Shown here: piece after piece, positions 1 through 7,879 of the stretch | Layout: each line of letters starts with the position of its first letter | Numbering within the stretch: position 1 is the stretch's first letter | Source: Alphaproteobacteria bacterium | Lineage (GTDB): Bacteria > Pseudomonadota > Alphaproteobacteria > Sphingomonadales > Sphingomonadaceae | Direction of reading: 5' to 3' | DNA: 64,000 bases | Assembly (NCBI GenBank): GCA_005883305.1 | Contig: VBAC01000001.1 | Coordinates: 2,294,001-2,358,000 of the forward strand | Notes under the pieces: generated by a model | The model's input: only the letters and a program-made list of their open reading frames with translations | What the model was told of the DNA's origin: nothing | Databases searched by the model: none | Program-made: the position numbers and the translations under genes

Positions 1-854
1 CGTCCGTAAAGCACGTCGGCGCCGATCAGGTTGAGCGCTCCGGCGATCGGGCTCCCCTCGCGAAGCGCGAGGATCAGGAGCACCCGCTCTCCGAGCCGCT
101 CCCCCAATAACGAGAAGAACCGGCGCGTCAGATAGGGCTGGCCCCATTTGCGCGCGCCGGTGTCCTGGTAGAAGGCCCAGAATATGTCCCAATGCGCCTC
201 GGTCAGCCCGGCGCCGGTTAGATGGACGATGTCGAGGCCTTCGATCGCGGTGGCCCGCTCCTTGCGGATCTGCTTTCGCTTGCGCGAGGAAAGCTCGCCG
301 AGGAAATCGTCGAACGAGCCGAAGCCCTGGTTGAGCCAGTGATACTGGCTGTCGGCGCGGATCAGCCAGCCGGCCTGCTCGAACAGGGAGACCTCCTCCG
401 GCGCAATGAACGTCGCGTGGGCGGAGGAGAGGCGGTTGGAATCGACCACTTGCTCGGCCGCGCCGATCAGCGCCGGAGCAAGCCGCGCCTCGCGCGCCAG
501 CAGTCGGCGGCCGGGCACGGGCGTGAACGGCACCGCGATCTGAAGCTTGGGATAATAATGCCCGCCGGCCCGCTCATAGGCGTCGGCCCAGCCATGATCG
601 AACACATATTCGCCGAGCGAATGGCTCTTCACATAAGCCGGCATCACCGCCGCCGGCCGCGCGTCGGTGCCGTCGATCGAGATCGGCAGCGGCTGCCACC
701 CGGTCTCCGCCGCCGCGCTCCCCGAATCCTCCAGCGCGGAGAGAAAGGCGTGGCTGAGGAACGGATCGTCCGCTCCGGCGCAGCGGTCCCAATCCGCCGC
801 TTCGAAAGCCGCCACGCCGTCGCGCAACCGGGCGAAGACGGGCTCGCCGCTCAT
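1..854 (-). CDS. GNAT-family / DUF482 (COG3146) protein, C-terminus cut by window edge
   Basis: Reading the minus strand from the ATG at 854 gives an open frame to the window edge, 284 codons without a stop. It starts MSGEPVFARLRDG. It has a mid-region resembling the acyltransferase-like DUF482 family (described as peptidoglycan biosynthesis/recognition), including a basic stretch SSRKRKQIRKER near residue 215 and WGQPYLTRRFF further on. The family resembles FemAB/GNAT transferases, but the substrate is unknown. The start overlaps the stop of the upstream phosphodiesterase as ATGA (851-854), so the two are probably translationally coupled. The C-terminal end lies outside the window, so completeness cannot be judged. 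Confidence 0.8.
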   Translation of the reverse strand, partial: MSGEPVFARLRDGVAAFEAADWDRCAGADDPFLSHAFLSALEDSGSAAAETGWQPLPISIDGTDARPAAVMPAYVKSHSLGEYVFDHGWADAYERAGGHYYPKLQIAVPFTPVPGRRLLAREARLAPALIGAAEQVVDSNRLSSAHATFIAPEEVSLFEQAGWLIRADSQYHWLNQGFGSFDDFLGELSSRKRKQIRKERATAIEGLDIVHLTGAGLTEAHWDIFWAFYQDTGARKWGQPYLTRRFFSLLGERLGERVLLILALREGSPIAGALNLIGADVLYG

Positions 855-1567
855 CCCGGCAATGCCTCGTAGATTATCTGGTCAGCATGCCGCGCGGCCC
901 GCGCGCGGTCGTCCGCGCTGCGCACTGTCCAGGTCAGCACCGGCAGGCCCCTGGCGGAGGCGGAGGGAAGATCGCGAATGTCATAAGCGAGGAAATCGGG
1001 ATTCGACCACCAGCGCGCAAGACGCCGCTTGAGGCGGCCGCGCGACGGCTTGCCGTTCTCCGTGACCACCAGGCCGCGCAGAACGTCCGGGTGGTGGCGC
1101 GCGAACCAATGGCCGACACGGGGGTTGAACGACATCACGGCGACCGGTCCTCCATAGGAGCGCAGGACACCGGCGACCCAATAGCAGAGCTGGTGATAGA
1201 GCGGCCTGCCGCTCTTGATCTCGATCAGCAGCGGGGCGCGTCCTGCGATGAGGTTCAGCGCTTCTTCGAGGGTGGGAATCGTCTCGTCCGAATTCTTCAG
1301 CCGAATCCGCTGCAATTCCCCGGCCACGAGACCGCAAATCGGACCGACGTCGCCGGTGAGCCGATCAAGGGTGGAGTCGTGGAAAACGATCGCTTCGCCG
1401 TCCGCGCTGGCCTGCACGTCGAGCTCGATCCCATGGTCCGCGGCGATCGCCGCCTCGAAGGCGGCGCGGCTGTTCTCGATGCGCCCGGGCCCGTGCAGGC
1501 CGCGATGCGCGAAGGGCTTCGCGATCAGGCTTTGGAGCCTAGCCTGCCTTGACGGCGACGATGGCAT
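851..1567 (-). CDS. Glycerophosphodiester phosphodiesterase family protein
   Basis: Predicted to hydrolyse glycerophosphodiesters to glycerol-3-phosphate and an alcohol. From the ATG at 1567 it is 238 residues. It shows the GDPD signatures: HRGLHG at 21-26 (catalytic His), N-E-N-S near 31-33, an E-x-D metal pair at 48-50 (IELDV) and a second catalytic His in VFHDSTLDRLT at about 63. LLIEIKSGR in the middle supplies a further acidic/lysine pair. There is no signal peptide, so it is probably cytoplasmic. An upstream in-frame start at 1624 exists but lies deep in the RidA gene. The chosen start already overlaps the RidA gene by 29 bases. The stop overlaps the next gene as ATGA. Confidence 0.88.
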   Translation of the reverse strand: MPSSPSRQARLQSLIAKPFAHRGLHGPGRIENSRAAFEAAIAADHGIELDVQASADGEAIVFHDSTLDRLTGDVGPICGLVAGELQRIRLKNSDETIPTLEEALNLIAGRAPLLIEIKSGRPLYHQLCYWVAGVLRSYGGPVAVMSFNPRVGHWFARHHPDVLRGLVVTENGKPSRGRLKRRLARWWSNPDFLAYDIRDLPSASARGLPVLTWTVRSADDRARAARHADQIIYEALPG

Positions 1568-2009
1568 CGATCTCGACGGCAGCGCCGAGCGGGAGGACCG
1601 GGACTCCGACGGCGCTGCGCGCATGCCGCCCGGCCTCGCCGAACACCCGCTCCATCAGCTCGGAGGCGCCGTTGGCGACCTTGGGCTGGTCGGTGAAGCC
1701 GGCATCGGAGGCGACGAACGCCCCCAGCTTGACGATTCGCTCGACCCGGTCGAGCGATCCGAGCGCCTTCTTGATCTGGGCGATCAGCATCACCGCGCAG
1801 CGCTTCGCCGCTTCCTGGCCCTGCTCGAGCCCCTGGTCGAGGCCGAGCGTTCCGGTGATCAGCGAGCCGTCCTCGCGGAACGGCAGCTGGCCGGAAATGT
1901 AGAGCAATCCGGCGATCTCGACCGCCGGAACATAAGCGGCGACGGGGGCGGCGGGCTCCGGCAGGCGGATGTCGAGCTCGGCGAGGCGGTTGGAAACGGC
2001 GTCGGTCAT
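1539..2009 (-). CDS. RidA (YjgF/YER057c/UK114) family protein
   Basis: 156 residues from the ATG at 2009 (MTDAVSNRLAEL). The family removes reactive enamine/imine intermediates made by PLP enzymes. Family features visible are LLYISGQLPFREDGS, a central AIKKALGSLDRVERIVKLGAFVAS-type segment, and the C-terminal GRHARSAVGVPVLPLGAAVEIDAIV, which carries the conserved Arg of the trimer interface site and the closing acidic motif. It overlaps the downstream phosphodiesterase. It belongs to the longer RidA subgroup (about 150 residues), so its substrate may differ from that of E. coli RidA. A start five codons upstream (2024) is also possible. Confidence 0.88.
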   Translation of the reverse strand: MTDAVSNRLAELDIRLPEPAAPVAAYVPAVEIAGLLYISGQLPFREDGSLITGTLGLDQGLEQGQEAAKRCAVMLIAQIKKALGSLDRVERIVKLGAFVASDAGFTDQPKVANGASELMERVFGEAGRHARSAVGVPVLPLGAAVEIDAIVAVKAG

Positions 2010-2040
2010 CGCGCCGCTAAGCACCGCCGGCGCGCGTGCG

Positions 2041-4905
2041 TCAAGGCGTCGTGGCCGGCGTCGCGGCCGGAGCCGCGGCGGCCCCGGCCTCCGGAACGAC
2101 GATCAGCTTGAACGCCCGCCCCGGCACCAGGAAGGCGCGCGCCGCCGCCTGCAGGTCCGCGGGTGTCATCGCTCCATAGTCCGAAAGCTGGCTCGAGATC
2201 ATCGCCGGGACCCGCGGGTCGGTCTGGAGGCGCGTCAGGTTTGCGACCCACCAGGCATTGCCGGTGCGCTGGCGGCTTATCGTGTCGATCAGCGGCCGCC
2301 GCGCGCGCTCCATCTCGTCGGCCCCGATCGGATGGTCGCGAAGGTCCGCGGCGATGCTTTCGGCGTCGCGCAGGAAGCCGGCCAAAGCCTCCGGCCGCGC
2401 CTCGATCCGGCCGCTGAACACGCCGTAGCCCGGATAGGCTTCCGAGGCATTGTGCGAAGCCTGCGGGCTGTAGGTCGTGCCCTGCTCCTCGCGGATCTTC
2501 TGGATCAGGCGAAGCTGGAAGACCGAGGAGAGCAGGTTGAGAGTCCGCGCCTGCCTGGGGCTGTCGAAGAAACCCTGGGTGGGCCAGGCGATATAGGCGA
2601 GGCCTTGGTCGGCGCGCCCCCGGTGGGTCAGGCGGATCGGCTCGGGCGTCGGGCTCGGGAAGCGAATCGCGGGCACGCTCGGGGTGGCATCGGGGCGCGG
2701 CGGCAGAGCGCCGAACGTCGCCGCCGTCTGCCGGATCGCCTCCTCGATATCGACGTCGCCGACGATCACCACCTCGATCGGCGAATGGGCGAGCGCGTCG
2801 GCGAGGACCGTGCGCGCGTCGTCGATGCTCATCGCCGCCATCTGCTCGCGGGTCGGGGTCGCCCAGCGCCGGTCGCCATTGTGGAGCAGCACCGCCGCCT
2901 CGCGCGAGAAGACGCCGCTCGGGGTCGAGGCGAGCTGATCGTGGATCGAGCCCGAAAGCGAGCGCACCCGGTTCCAGCCGGTCGGGCGCCAGGCGGGGTC
3001 GGTCATATAGGCCGCGAGCACCTGCATCTGCACGGCGAGGTCGCCCGGCCGCGTGACTCCGCTCAGCAGGTAATCGTCCTCGTCGATCGAAAGCTGGCTG
3101 GCGTAGACGTGATCGTTGAGCGCCTCCTGCATGTCCTCGAAGTCGATCCGGCCGAGACCGCCGGCCTGGTAGCCGGGATAGAGGCCCCAGGCCGGGGACG
3201 GCCGGTTGGCGGGCATGGCGAGCTGGCCTTCGCCGAAGCGCACCTGGACCATCACCTGGTTGGCCGCGAAATCGGTCTTCTTGACGGTCAGGCGAACGCC
3301 GTTGGCGAAGCGCACCATGGTGGCGTCGATCTCGCCGGGCATCGTCCGGCGCTCGGCCACCCGGCCGGGGGCTCCGAAGCTGGTATAGGGCCAGGCCTGC
3401 GCCTGGCGGGTCGTTCCCGCGGCGACGGGAACCGCGCGGGCCGCCTGGTAGGCGGCGAGCAACGCGCCGTCGGCGCCCTCGACCGGCGCGGGCGAGGTCA
3501 TGTAGAGCACCGGTTCCCCGGCGAAGATCGTCCGGGCCGATTGGTTGACGCGCGCCACGGTCATCGCCGGAACCGCCGCCTCGAACAGGCGCAGGCTTTC
3601 CGCCGGGGTGGTGAAGACGTTGCCGATGTCCACCGTCGACACCAGCCCTTCGGCGAGCGCCGGCGAGAGCCGGGTCGAGGCGCCCGCCACCTGGGCGTTG
3701 AGGGCGGTTCGGAACAGGACGATCTCCCGGTCGAGCTCGGCCTGGCTGACTCCGTGCTCCAGGAGCCTGCGCTGCTCCGCCTCGATCACGTTAAGGGCGG
3801 GCCGCCATTCGCCGGGCTGAACCACGGCGGAAATCTGCGTGATCTCGGCGCTTTCCTCGACCTCGCTTCGCGCCGCCTGCGCGCCGACATAGGGCGCGGG
3901 GCTGACGTTGGCGGCGATCCGCTCCAGCCGGCGGTTGAGGATCTGGAGCGCCAGAGAATCGGCGAGATGCTCGGCGCGGCGAGCGCTCGTGTCGGGCCTC
4001 AAGTCGGGCGGGCGGACCCAGCTCGTCTCGACCCGCGCCGTTCCGCCGGGCTCGACCATCAGCCGCGCTTCGGTCCGCCGTGGCGCCACCGTGCCGAGAT
4101 CGGAGTCGCGCCCCGCGGTCCCGCGGCCGCGCCAGTCGCCGAACTTGGCGCGGATGCGCGCCTCCATCGCATCGACGTCGACGTCGCCGACGACGATCAG
4201 CGTCGCCCGCTCGGGCCGGTAATAAGCGTCGTAGAAAGCCTGGAAGCGGTCGCGCTGCGCCTGGGAGATCACCTCCGGAGTGCCGATCGGGATTCGCTGC
4301 GGAACGCGCTGGCCGCGCAGCAGGTAACCGATCTCGTCGACGAAGATGCGGTAGGCGGGGGAGGCGCGGGTGCGCTCTTCGGACTGGATGATTCCGCGCT
4401 CGCGGTCGATCGCCGCCGGCGCGAAGGTCGCCTCGCTCGCCACTTCGCGAAGAAGGAACAAACCCTCGTCGAGCTTGGCCGCGTCGCTCTCGGGCAGGTC
4501 GAGCTTATAGACGGTCTGGGTAAATTCGGTGGAGGCGTTGGTGTCCGCGCCGAAACGCAGGCCGAGCCGCTCGAGCCGCCGGACGAACTCGCCCTCGGCC
4601 ACGTGCGTGGTTCCGTTGAACGCCATATGCTCGATGAAATGGGCGAGGCCGCGCTGGTCGTCCTGCTCCTGCAGCGAGCCGGCGTCGATCCTCAGGCGCA
4701 ACGAGGTCTGACCCGGCGGAGTCGTGTTGCGGCGGATCGCGAAGCGCATGCCATTGGGAAGCTGGCCAAAGCGCACGTCCGGATCGGCCTGCAGGTCGCT
4801 CTTGGCCTGCGGCCAGGGCTCCGCGGCCGCAGGCGGCTGGGCGTGGATCTGCACGGCGAGCGCAAGCCCCGCGGCCAGGGCGAACAGGGGAGTGCGCAGG
4901 TTCAT
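2041..4905 (-). CDS. M16 family zinc metallopeptidase (pitrilysin/insulinase-like), exported
   Basis: 954 residues from the ATG at 4905. Residues 1-22 form a signal peptide ending in a VQIHAQ-type cleavage region, so the enzyme acts in the periplasm. The inverted zinc motif HFIEH is at 89-93 (H89, E92, H93), followed by MAFNGT. The third ligand Glu lies in the downstream helix around IIQSEERTR. A second catalytically inactive M16 half is expected in the C-terminal region, where YIAWPTQGF and QKIREEQGTTYSP are typical M16C motifs. The length is right for a two-unit single-chain M16 peptidase. It ends in an Ala/Thr/Pro-rich tail. The gene stands alone between the RidA gene and the SDR, on the same strand. 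Confidence 0.92.
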   Translation of the reverse strand: MNLRTPLFALAAGLALAVQIHAQPPAAAEPWPQAKSDLQADPDVRFGQLPNGMRFAIRRNTTPPGQTSLRLRIDAGSLQEQDDQRGLAHFIEHMAFNGTTHVAEGEFVRRLERLGLRFGADTNASTEFTQTVYKLDLPESDAAKLDEGLFLLREVASEATFAPAAIDRERGIIQSEERTRASPAYRIFVDEIGYLLRGQRVPQRIPIGTPEVISQAQRDRFQAFYDAYYRPERATLIVVGDVDVDAMEARIRAKFGDWRGRGTAGRDSDLGTVAPRRTEARLMVEPGGTARVETSWVRPPDLRPDTSARRAEHLADSLALQILNRRLERIAANVSPAPYVGAQAARSEVEESAEITQISAVVQPGEWRPALNVIEAEQRRLLEHGVSQAELDREIVLFRTALNAQVAGASTRLSPALAEGLVSTVDIGNVFTTPAESLRLFEAAVPAMTVARVNQSARTIFAGEPVLYMTSPAPVEGADGALLAAYQAARAVPVAAGTTRQAQAWPYTSFGAPGRVAERRTMPGEIDATMVRFANGVRLTVKKTDFAANQVMVQVRFGEGQLAMPANRPSPAWGLYPGYQAGGLGRIDFEDMQEALNDHVYASQLSIDEDDYLLSGVTRPGDLAVQMQVLAAYMTDPAWRPTGWNRVRSLSGSIHDQLASTPSGVFSREAAVLLHNGDRRWATPTREQMAAMSIDDARTVLADALAHSPIEVVIVGDVDIEEAIRQTAATFGALPPRPDATPSVPAIRFPSPTPEPIRLTHRGRADQGLAYIAWPTQGFFDSPRQARTLNLLSSVFQLRLIQKIREEQGTTYSPQASHNASEAYPGYGVFSGRIEARPEALAGFLRDAESIAADLRDHPIGADEMERARRPLIDTISRQRTGNAWWVANLTRLQTDPRVPAMISSQLSDYGAMTPADLQAAARAFLVPGRAFKLIVVPEAGAAAAPAATPATTP

Positions 4906-4964
4906 CGGGCTGATCTTTCGTGCGGTTCGGCGAGCCTCTCGGCTACGGAAAAATGCGAGGAACT

Positions 4965-5702
4965 TCAAGTATTTCGATTGACGGTGAAGCCGGCGAAGCT
5001 CTGGCTGACGGGCATCAGCTCGATCGTGTTGATGTTGAGGTGCGGGGGCAGGGTGGCGATCCAGTGGATCGTTCCGGCGATGTCCTCGGCGGTCATCGGG
5101 TCCATGTCGGCGTAGAGCGCGTCGGAGGCCGCCTTGTCGCCTCCGGTGCGCACGATCGTGAACTCGGTCTCCGCCATTCCCGGCTCGATCGAGGTCACGC
5201 GGACGCCGGTCCCGGCGAGGTCGCAACGAAGGTCGAGCGAGAATTGGCGGACGAAGGCCTTGCTTCCGCCATAGACCGCGCCGCCGCGATAGGGATAGGT
5301 CGCAGCGACCGAGCTCAGATTGATGATCGATCCCTTGCGGGCGATGATTCCGGGCAGCAGCGCGCGGGTCAGCGCGACGAGGCCGGTGACGTTGGTCTCG
5401 ATCACCGTCTCCAGCGATGGAAAGTCGGTGTCCTGAAGCGGCGCCATGGCCGAGGCGAGCCCGGCATTGTTGAGCAGCAGGTCGACCGCGCCGGCCTGCG
5501 TCCCCGCGGCTTCGAGCGCGGCGAAATCGCGCATGTCTAGCATGAGCGGCGTGAAGCAATCGCCGAGCTCGGCGACCAGCGCCTCGAGCCTGTCCTCGCG
5601 CCGCCCGGTGCCGATCACACGCCAGCCGCCCTGCGCGAACAGCCGGGCCGCCGCCGCCCCGAAGCCGGCGGTCGCGCCGGTGATGAAGGCCGTCTTCGTC
5701 AT
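4965..5702 (-). CDS. Short-chain dehydrogenase/reductase (YdfG-like SDR)
   Basis: 245 residues. An NAD(P)-dependent oxidoreductase with TGATAGFG at 8-15 (cofactor loop), NNAG at 78-81, the catalytic Ser in NLSSVAATYP at about 130 and Y144xxxK148 (YGGSK). The closing segment TIHWIATLPPHLNIN resembles the YdfG/serine-3-dehydrogenase group that oxidises L-allo-threonine and serine. GTGRREDR after beta-2 suggests NADP preference. The ATG overlaps the stop of the HAD gene (ATGA at 5699-5702). The upstream frame is open far beyond this start, but it runs through the HAD gene and is not coding. Confidence 0.9.
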   Translation of the reverse strand: MTKTAFITGATAGFGAAAARLFAQGGWRVIGTGRREDRLEALVAELGDCFTPLMLDMRDFAALEAAGTQAGAVDLLLNNAGLASAMAPLQDTDFPSLETVIETNVTGLVALTRALLPGIIARKGSIINLSSVAATYPYRGGAVYGGSKAFVRQFSLDLRCDLAGTGVRVTSIEPGMAETEFTIVRTGGDKAASDALYADMDPMTAEDIAGTIHWIATLPPHLNINTIELMPVSQSFAGFTVNRNT

Positions 5703-6316
5703 TCGCTCTCTCCATTGAGCCGCGCCCTTATCCAGGGCAGCGCGCTTTCCCAATCGTCGATCCGCGCGTGGGCGTGCGGTGCGGGCGGTGTCGCCGCGGC
5801 GATCCGCGCCTCGGCGATCATGTGCAGCCGCCAGACGTCCGGCGCGTGCTTCGCGACCGATTCGTGGTGTGGCGCGAGATCGTCGACGAACACCGTCGCG
5901 CTCGGCCGCATCTTCTCGACCAGCTCCAGCACCGGCCGCCCCTTGCCGCCCTGGTTGCAGAGCACGCGGTGGCGGATGTCGAATCGCTCGAGCTGGGCGA
6001 CGCGGTTGGCGTGATATTGGTCGCCGATATTGGTGAGGATGACGATGTCCGCCTCGGCGCTGATCGCCCGCAACGCATCGAGCGCCCCGGCGACGAGTTG
6101 CTGGCGGTGCATCTCGCGGTCGAAGAAGATGGAGAGCAGGGGCCACACCTGCTCCGCCGGCACCCGGCGGCCTTTCGCGTCCTTGAGCGCCCCGCCGAAG
6201 GCCGGCACGTCGAGCGAGAATGTCAGGCCGTGCGCCTCCGCCACCCATTCGGCGAAATGCGGCGCGAAGTGGAGCAGCACGTCGTCGCAATCGGAGATGA
6301 GAAGCGGCCGGCTCAT
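5699..6316 (-). CDS. HAD-superfamily hydrolase
   Basis: 205 residues. Motif I is SDCDDVLL at 8-14 with the nucleophile D9 and acid/base D11. Motif II is in ILTNIGDQ (Thr). The motif III Lys is probably within CNQGGKGRP, and motif IV is FVDDLAPH. A helical cap lies between motifs I and II (about 20-85). The physiological phosphate ester is not evident. Overlaps on both sides are four bases (ATGA at 6313-6316 and 5699-5702), giving a tight DUF3572-HAD-SDR operon. Confidence 0.85.
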   Translation of the reverse strand: MSRPLLISDCDDVLLHFAPHFAEWVAEAHGLTFSLDVPAFGGALKDAKGRRVPAEQVWPLLSIFFDREMHRQQLVAGALDALRAISAEADIVILTNIGDQYHANRVAQLERFDIRHRVLCNQGGKGRPVLELVEKMRPSATVFVDDLAPHHESVAKHAPDVWRLHMIAEARIAAATPPAPHAHARIDDWESALPWIRARLNGESE

Positions 6317-6579
6317 GCGTCGAGCGCCTCGCGTGCCGCGACCAGCCGCGCCGGGGAGACTCCGAGTTCGTCGGCGCAGGCGATGAGGTCAGGCTCGTGC
6401 CCTTCGAGGAACCTCAGCACCGCGGCGAGGAAGGCGCGCTCCTCCAGTCGCTCCCGAAGGCCCGCGACGGTCATTCCGGTCAGCGCCAGAAGCCTTTGCG
6501 CGCGCGAATCGTCGCTCAGCGTCCAGCCGAGCGCGCCCAGCGCGAGCGCCTCATCGTCATTTGTCTCATCCCGTCGCAT
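6313..6579 (-). CDS. DUF3572 family protein
   Basis: 88 residues, all-helical by appearance, beginning MRRDETNDDEALALGALGWTL. The pattern (ALALGALGWTLSDDSRAQRLLALTG ... VLRFLEGHEPDLIACADELGVSP) fits DUF3572, an alphaproteobacterial family of unknown function. It is divergently oriented to the response regulator with only 17 bases between the two start codons, so at least one promoter must lie inside the opposite coding region. It is coupled to the HAD gene by ATGA. Confidence 0.82.
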   Translation of the reverse strand: MRRDETNDDEALALGALGWTLSDDSRAQRLLALTGMTVAGLRERLEERAFLAAVLRFLEGHEPDLIACADELGVSPARLVAAREALDA

Positions 6580-6596
6580 CGCTTACACCGGCGCGC

Positions 6597-7190
6597 GTGG
6601 GACAAAAAATCCTGGTTGTCGAGGACAACGAGCTCAATCTGAGGCTGTTTTGCGACCTGCTTCGAGCGCACGGCTACGAGGCGGAGCCCGTGCGCGACGG
6701 CCGCGAGGCGATCGAGCGCGCCCGCGCCTTCGCCCCCGATCTCGTCGTCATGGACATCCAGATGCCGCACATTTCGGGTCTCGAGCTGATCGAGCGGATG
6801 AAGGGCGACGAGGAACTTCGCCGCCCGCCGATCATGGCCGTCACCGCCTACGCCGCCAAAGGCGACGAGGAGCGAATCCGCGACGCGGGCGCCGAGGGCT
6901 ATGTCTCCAAGCCGATCTCGGTGCTAAAGTTCGTCGAGGCGGTGCGCGCACTGCTCGACGCCGCTGCGGCGCGGGCGGCGGAGGCGGCGGAGCCGGAGGA
7001 ACGGGAGACGGCCGAGGAGATCGCAACTGACGCTCCGGAAACGCAAGAAGCGGCCGAACCCGAAGGCGAGGCCGCTCCTGAACCGTTCCCCGGCGAAGGC
7101 CGGGGTCCAGGCGCCGAAGGCGAAGGGGTGGAAGAGGTGGATCCCGGCCTTCGCCGGGATGACGCAGGACCTAAGGGCGGAACGCCCTAA
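6597..7190 (+). CDS. divK: DivK-type single-domain response regulator with repeat-derived C-terminal tail
   Basis: From the GTG at 6597 the product is 197 residues. Residues 1-120 are a CheY-like receiver: acidic pocket ED at 9-10, phosphoacceptor D53 in VVMDIQMPH, T83 and K105 (SKP). It closely resembles DivK, a cell-cycle and polarity regulator that works through the PleC/DivJ kinases. An upstream ATG at 6561 would run antisense into DUF3572; GTG fits the usual MxKKILVVEDN-like start. DivK normally ends near residue 125. Here an Ala/Glu-rich stretch follows, then about 25 residues encoded by a palindromic repeat (7087-7163), so the tail is probably acquired. Function should rest on the receiver alone. 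Confidence 0.85.
   Translation: MGQKILVVEDNELNLRLFCDLLRAHGYEAEPVRDGREAIERARAFAPDLVVMDIQMPHISGLELIERMKGDEELRRPPIMAVTAYAAKGDEERIRDAGAEGYVSKPISVLKFVEAVRALLDAAAARAAEAAEPEERETAEEIATDAPETQEAAEPEGEAAPEPFPGEGRGPGAEGEGVEEVDPGLRRDDAGPKGGTP
7087..7163. repeat. REP/BIME-like inverted repeat pair inside the divK 3' end
   Basis: Two palindromic arms in opposite orientation. The left arm (7087-7110) contains ccccggcgaaggccgggg. The right arm (7138-7163) contains cccggccttcgccggg. The reverse complement of the right arm matches the left arm almost base for base, including the flanking gtcca/atcca. The pair is read in frame as part of the divK-like gene. Confidence 0.85.
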
Positions 7191-7199
7191 GGCCCGCCG

Positions 7200-7367
7200 T
7201 CACTTGATCTTGGCTTCCTTGAACTCGACGTGCTTGCGCGCGACGGGATCGTATTTGCGGAAGGTCATCTTCTCGGTGATGTTCCGCGGATTCTTCTTGG
7301 TCACGTAGAAGAAGCCGGTGTCGGCGGTGCTGACGAGCTTGATCTTGACCGTGGTCGGCTTGGCCAT
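7200..7367 (-). CDS. rpmG: 50S ribosomal protein L33
   Basis: 55 residues from the ATG at 7367 ([14 protein letters not shown]). It contains the L33 signature [13 protein letters not shown] and ends [10 protein letters not shown]. This is the Cys-free form of L33. A longer in-frame reading (from 7466) is not supported. The gene is convergent with divK. Its leader carries a terminator-like hairpin (7397-7423). Confidence 0.97.
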   Translation of the reverse strand: MAKPTTVKIKLVSTADTGFFYVTKKNPRNITEKMTFRKYDPVARKHVEFKEAKIK

Positions 7368-7396
7368 GACAGCCTCTCTGAAAAAATAAGGGTGCG

Positions 7397-7423
7397 AAAA
7401 AATAAAGCGGCGCTTTCCGCCGC
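7397..7423 (-). terminator. Terminator-like hairpin in the rpmG leader (attenuator candidate)
   Basis: On the minus strand gcggcg pairs with cgccgc across a gaaag loop (7407-7423), followed at once by tttatttttt (7397-7406). It sits 30-56 bases upstream of the rpmG start codon. The next gene upstream is divergent, so no minus-strand gene exists for it to terminate. It therefore lies in the rpmG 5' leader. Whether it acts is inference. Confidence 0.5.
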
Positions 7424-7437
7424 CTCGTGCGCGTGGC

Positions 7438-7466
7438 CCTCTGCCCCGCGCCGCCGATTCTGTCAA
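7438..7466 (-). promoter_or_regulatory. Possible rpmG promoter
   Basis: A perfect ttgaca (-35-like) lies at 7466-7461 on the minus strand. The hexamer at the right spacing (7443-7438, cagagg) is a poor -10, so support rests on the -35 and on its position in the only intergenic space available. Confidence 0.25.
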
Positions 7467-7544
7467 GACCGGCGCACCTTAACCATCCGGTAACCATAAA
7501 GGCGCATCCCTCTCCCGCAGAGACTAAGGCTGATGGGGTGAGCC

Positions 7545-7868
7545 ATGCAGGCGGATCGTGACGGAATGCTGGTTGTGCGGGCCGAGCTTTGCGACCGGCT
7601 CGACAGCCTTCAGCGTTCAGCGGCGAGGATGAACGGGCGCGATTTCTCGCGGCGCATCGCCACAATCCGCACCATGGCCGCCGCCTACGGGCTGATGCCG
7701 GTCGTCTGCGTCTGCGACGCGCTCGACCGGACGGTGCGCGCCCAGCCGCGTCACTGCCCGGCCGCGCTCTATTTCGAGCGGCTTCGCGACGCGATCGGCT
7801 GCGAGCGGAGCGACGAGGCGGCGAGCGAGGCCCTGCTCGCCTCGGTCTCGATCCGCCTCAGCGCCTGA
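7545..7868 (+). CDS. Conserved hypothetical protein
   Basis: 107 residues, mostly helical (MQADRDGMLVVRAELCDRL). It contains a pattern RRIATIRTMAAAYGLMPVVCVCDALDRTV with two closely spaced Cys (CVCD) and a third Cys in RHCPAALYF, then IGCERSDEA. No signal peptide and no domain that I recognise. Codon use matches the neighbours. It lies 12 bases upstream of the GDT1-like gene and is probably cotranscribed with it. Confidence 0.7.
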   Translation: MQADRDGMLVVRAELCDRLDSLQRSAARMNGRDFSRRIATIRTMAAAYGLMPVVCVCDALDRTVRAQPRHCPAALYFERLRDAIGCERSDEAASEALLASVSIRLSA

Positions 7869-7879
7869 CCCCAACCGGC

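Noticed and set aside
1969-5115. A 1048-codon plus-strand ORF
   Set aside because: It is antisense to the M16 peptidase. Its composition (Arg, Gly, Asp, Leu) is typical of a GC-rich shadow frame, while the minus strand has clear M16 motifs.
2041-5715. A single fused protein of SDR and M16 peptidase
   Set aside because: The N-terminal third reads out of frame with the SDR. The SDR ends at 4965 and the peptidase has its own ATG and signal peptide at 4905.
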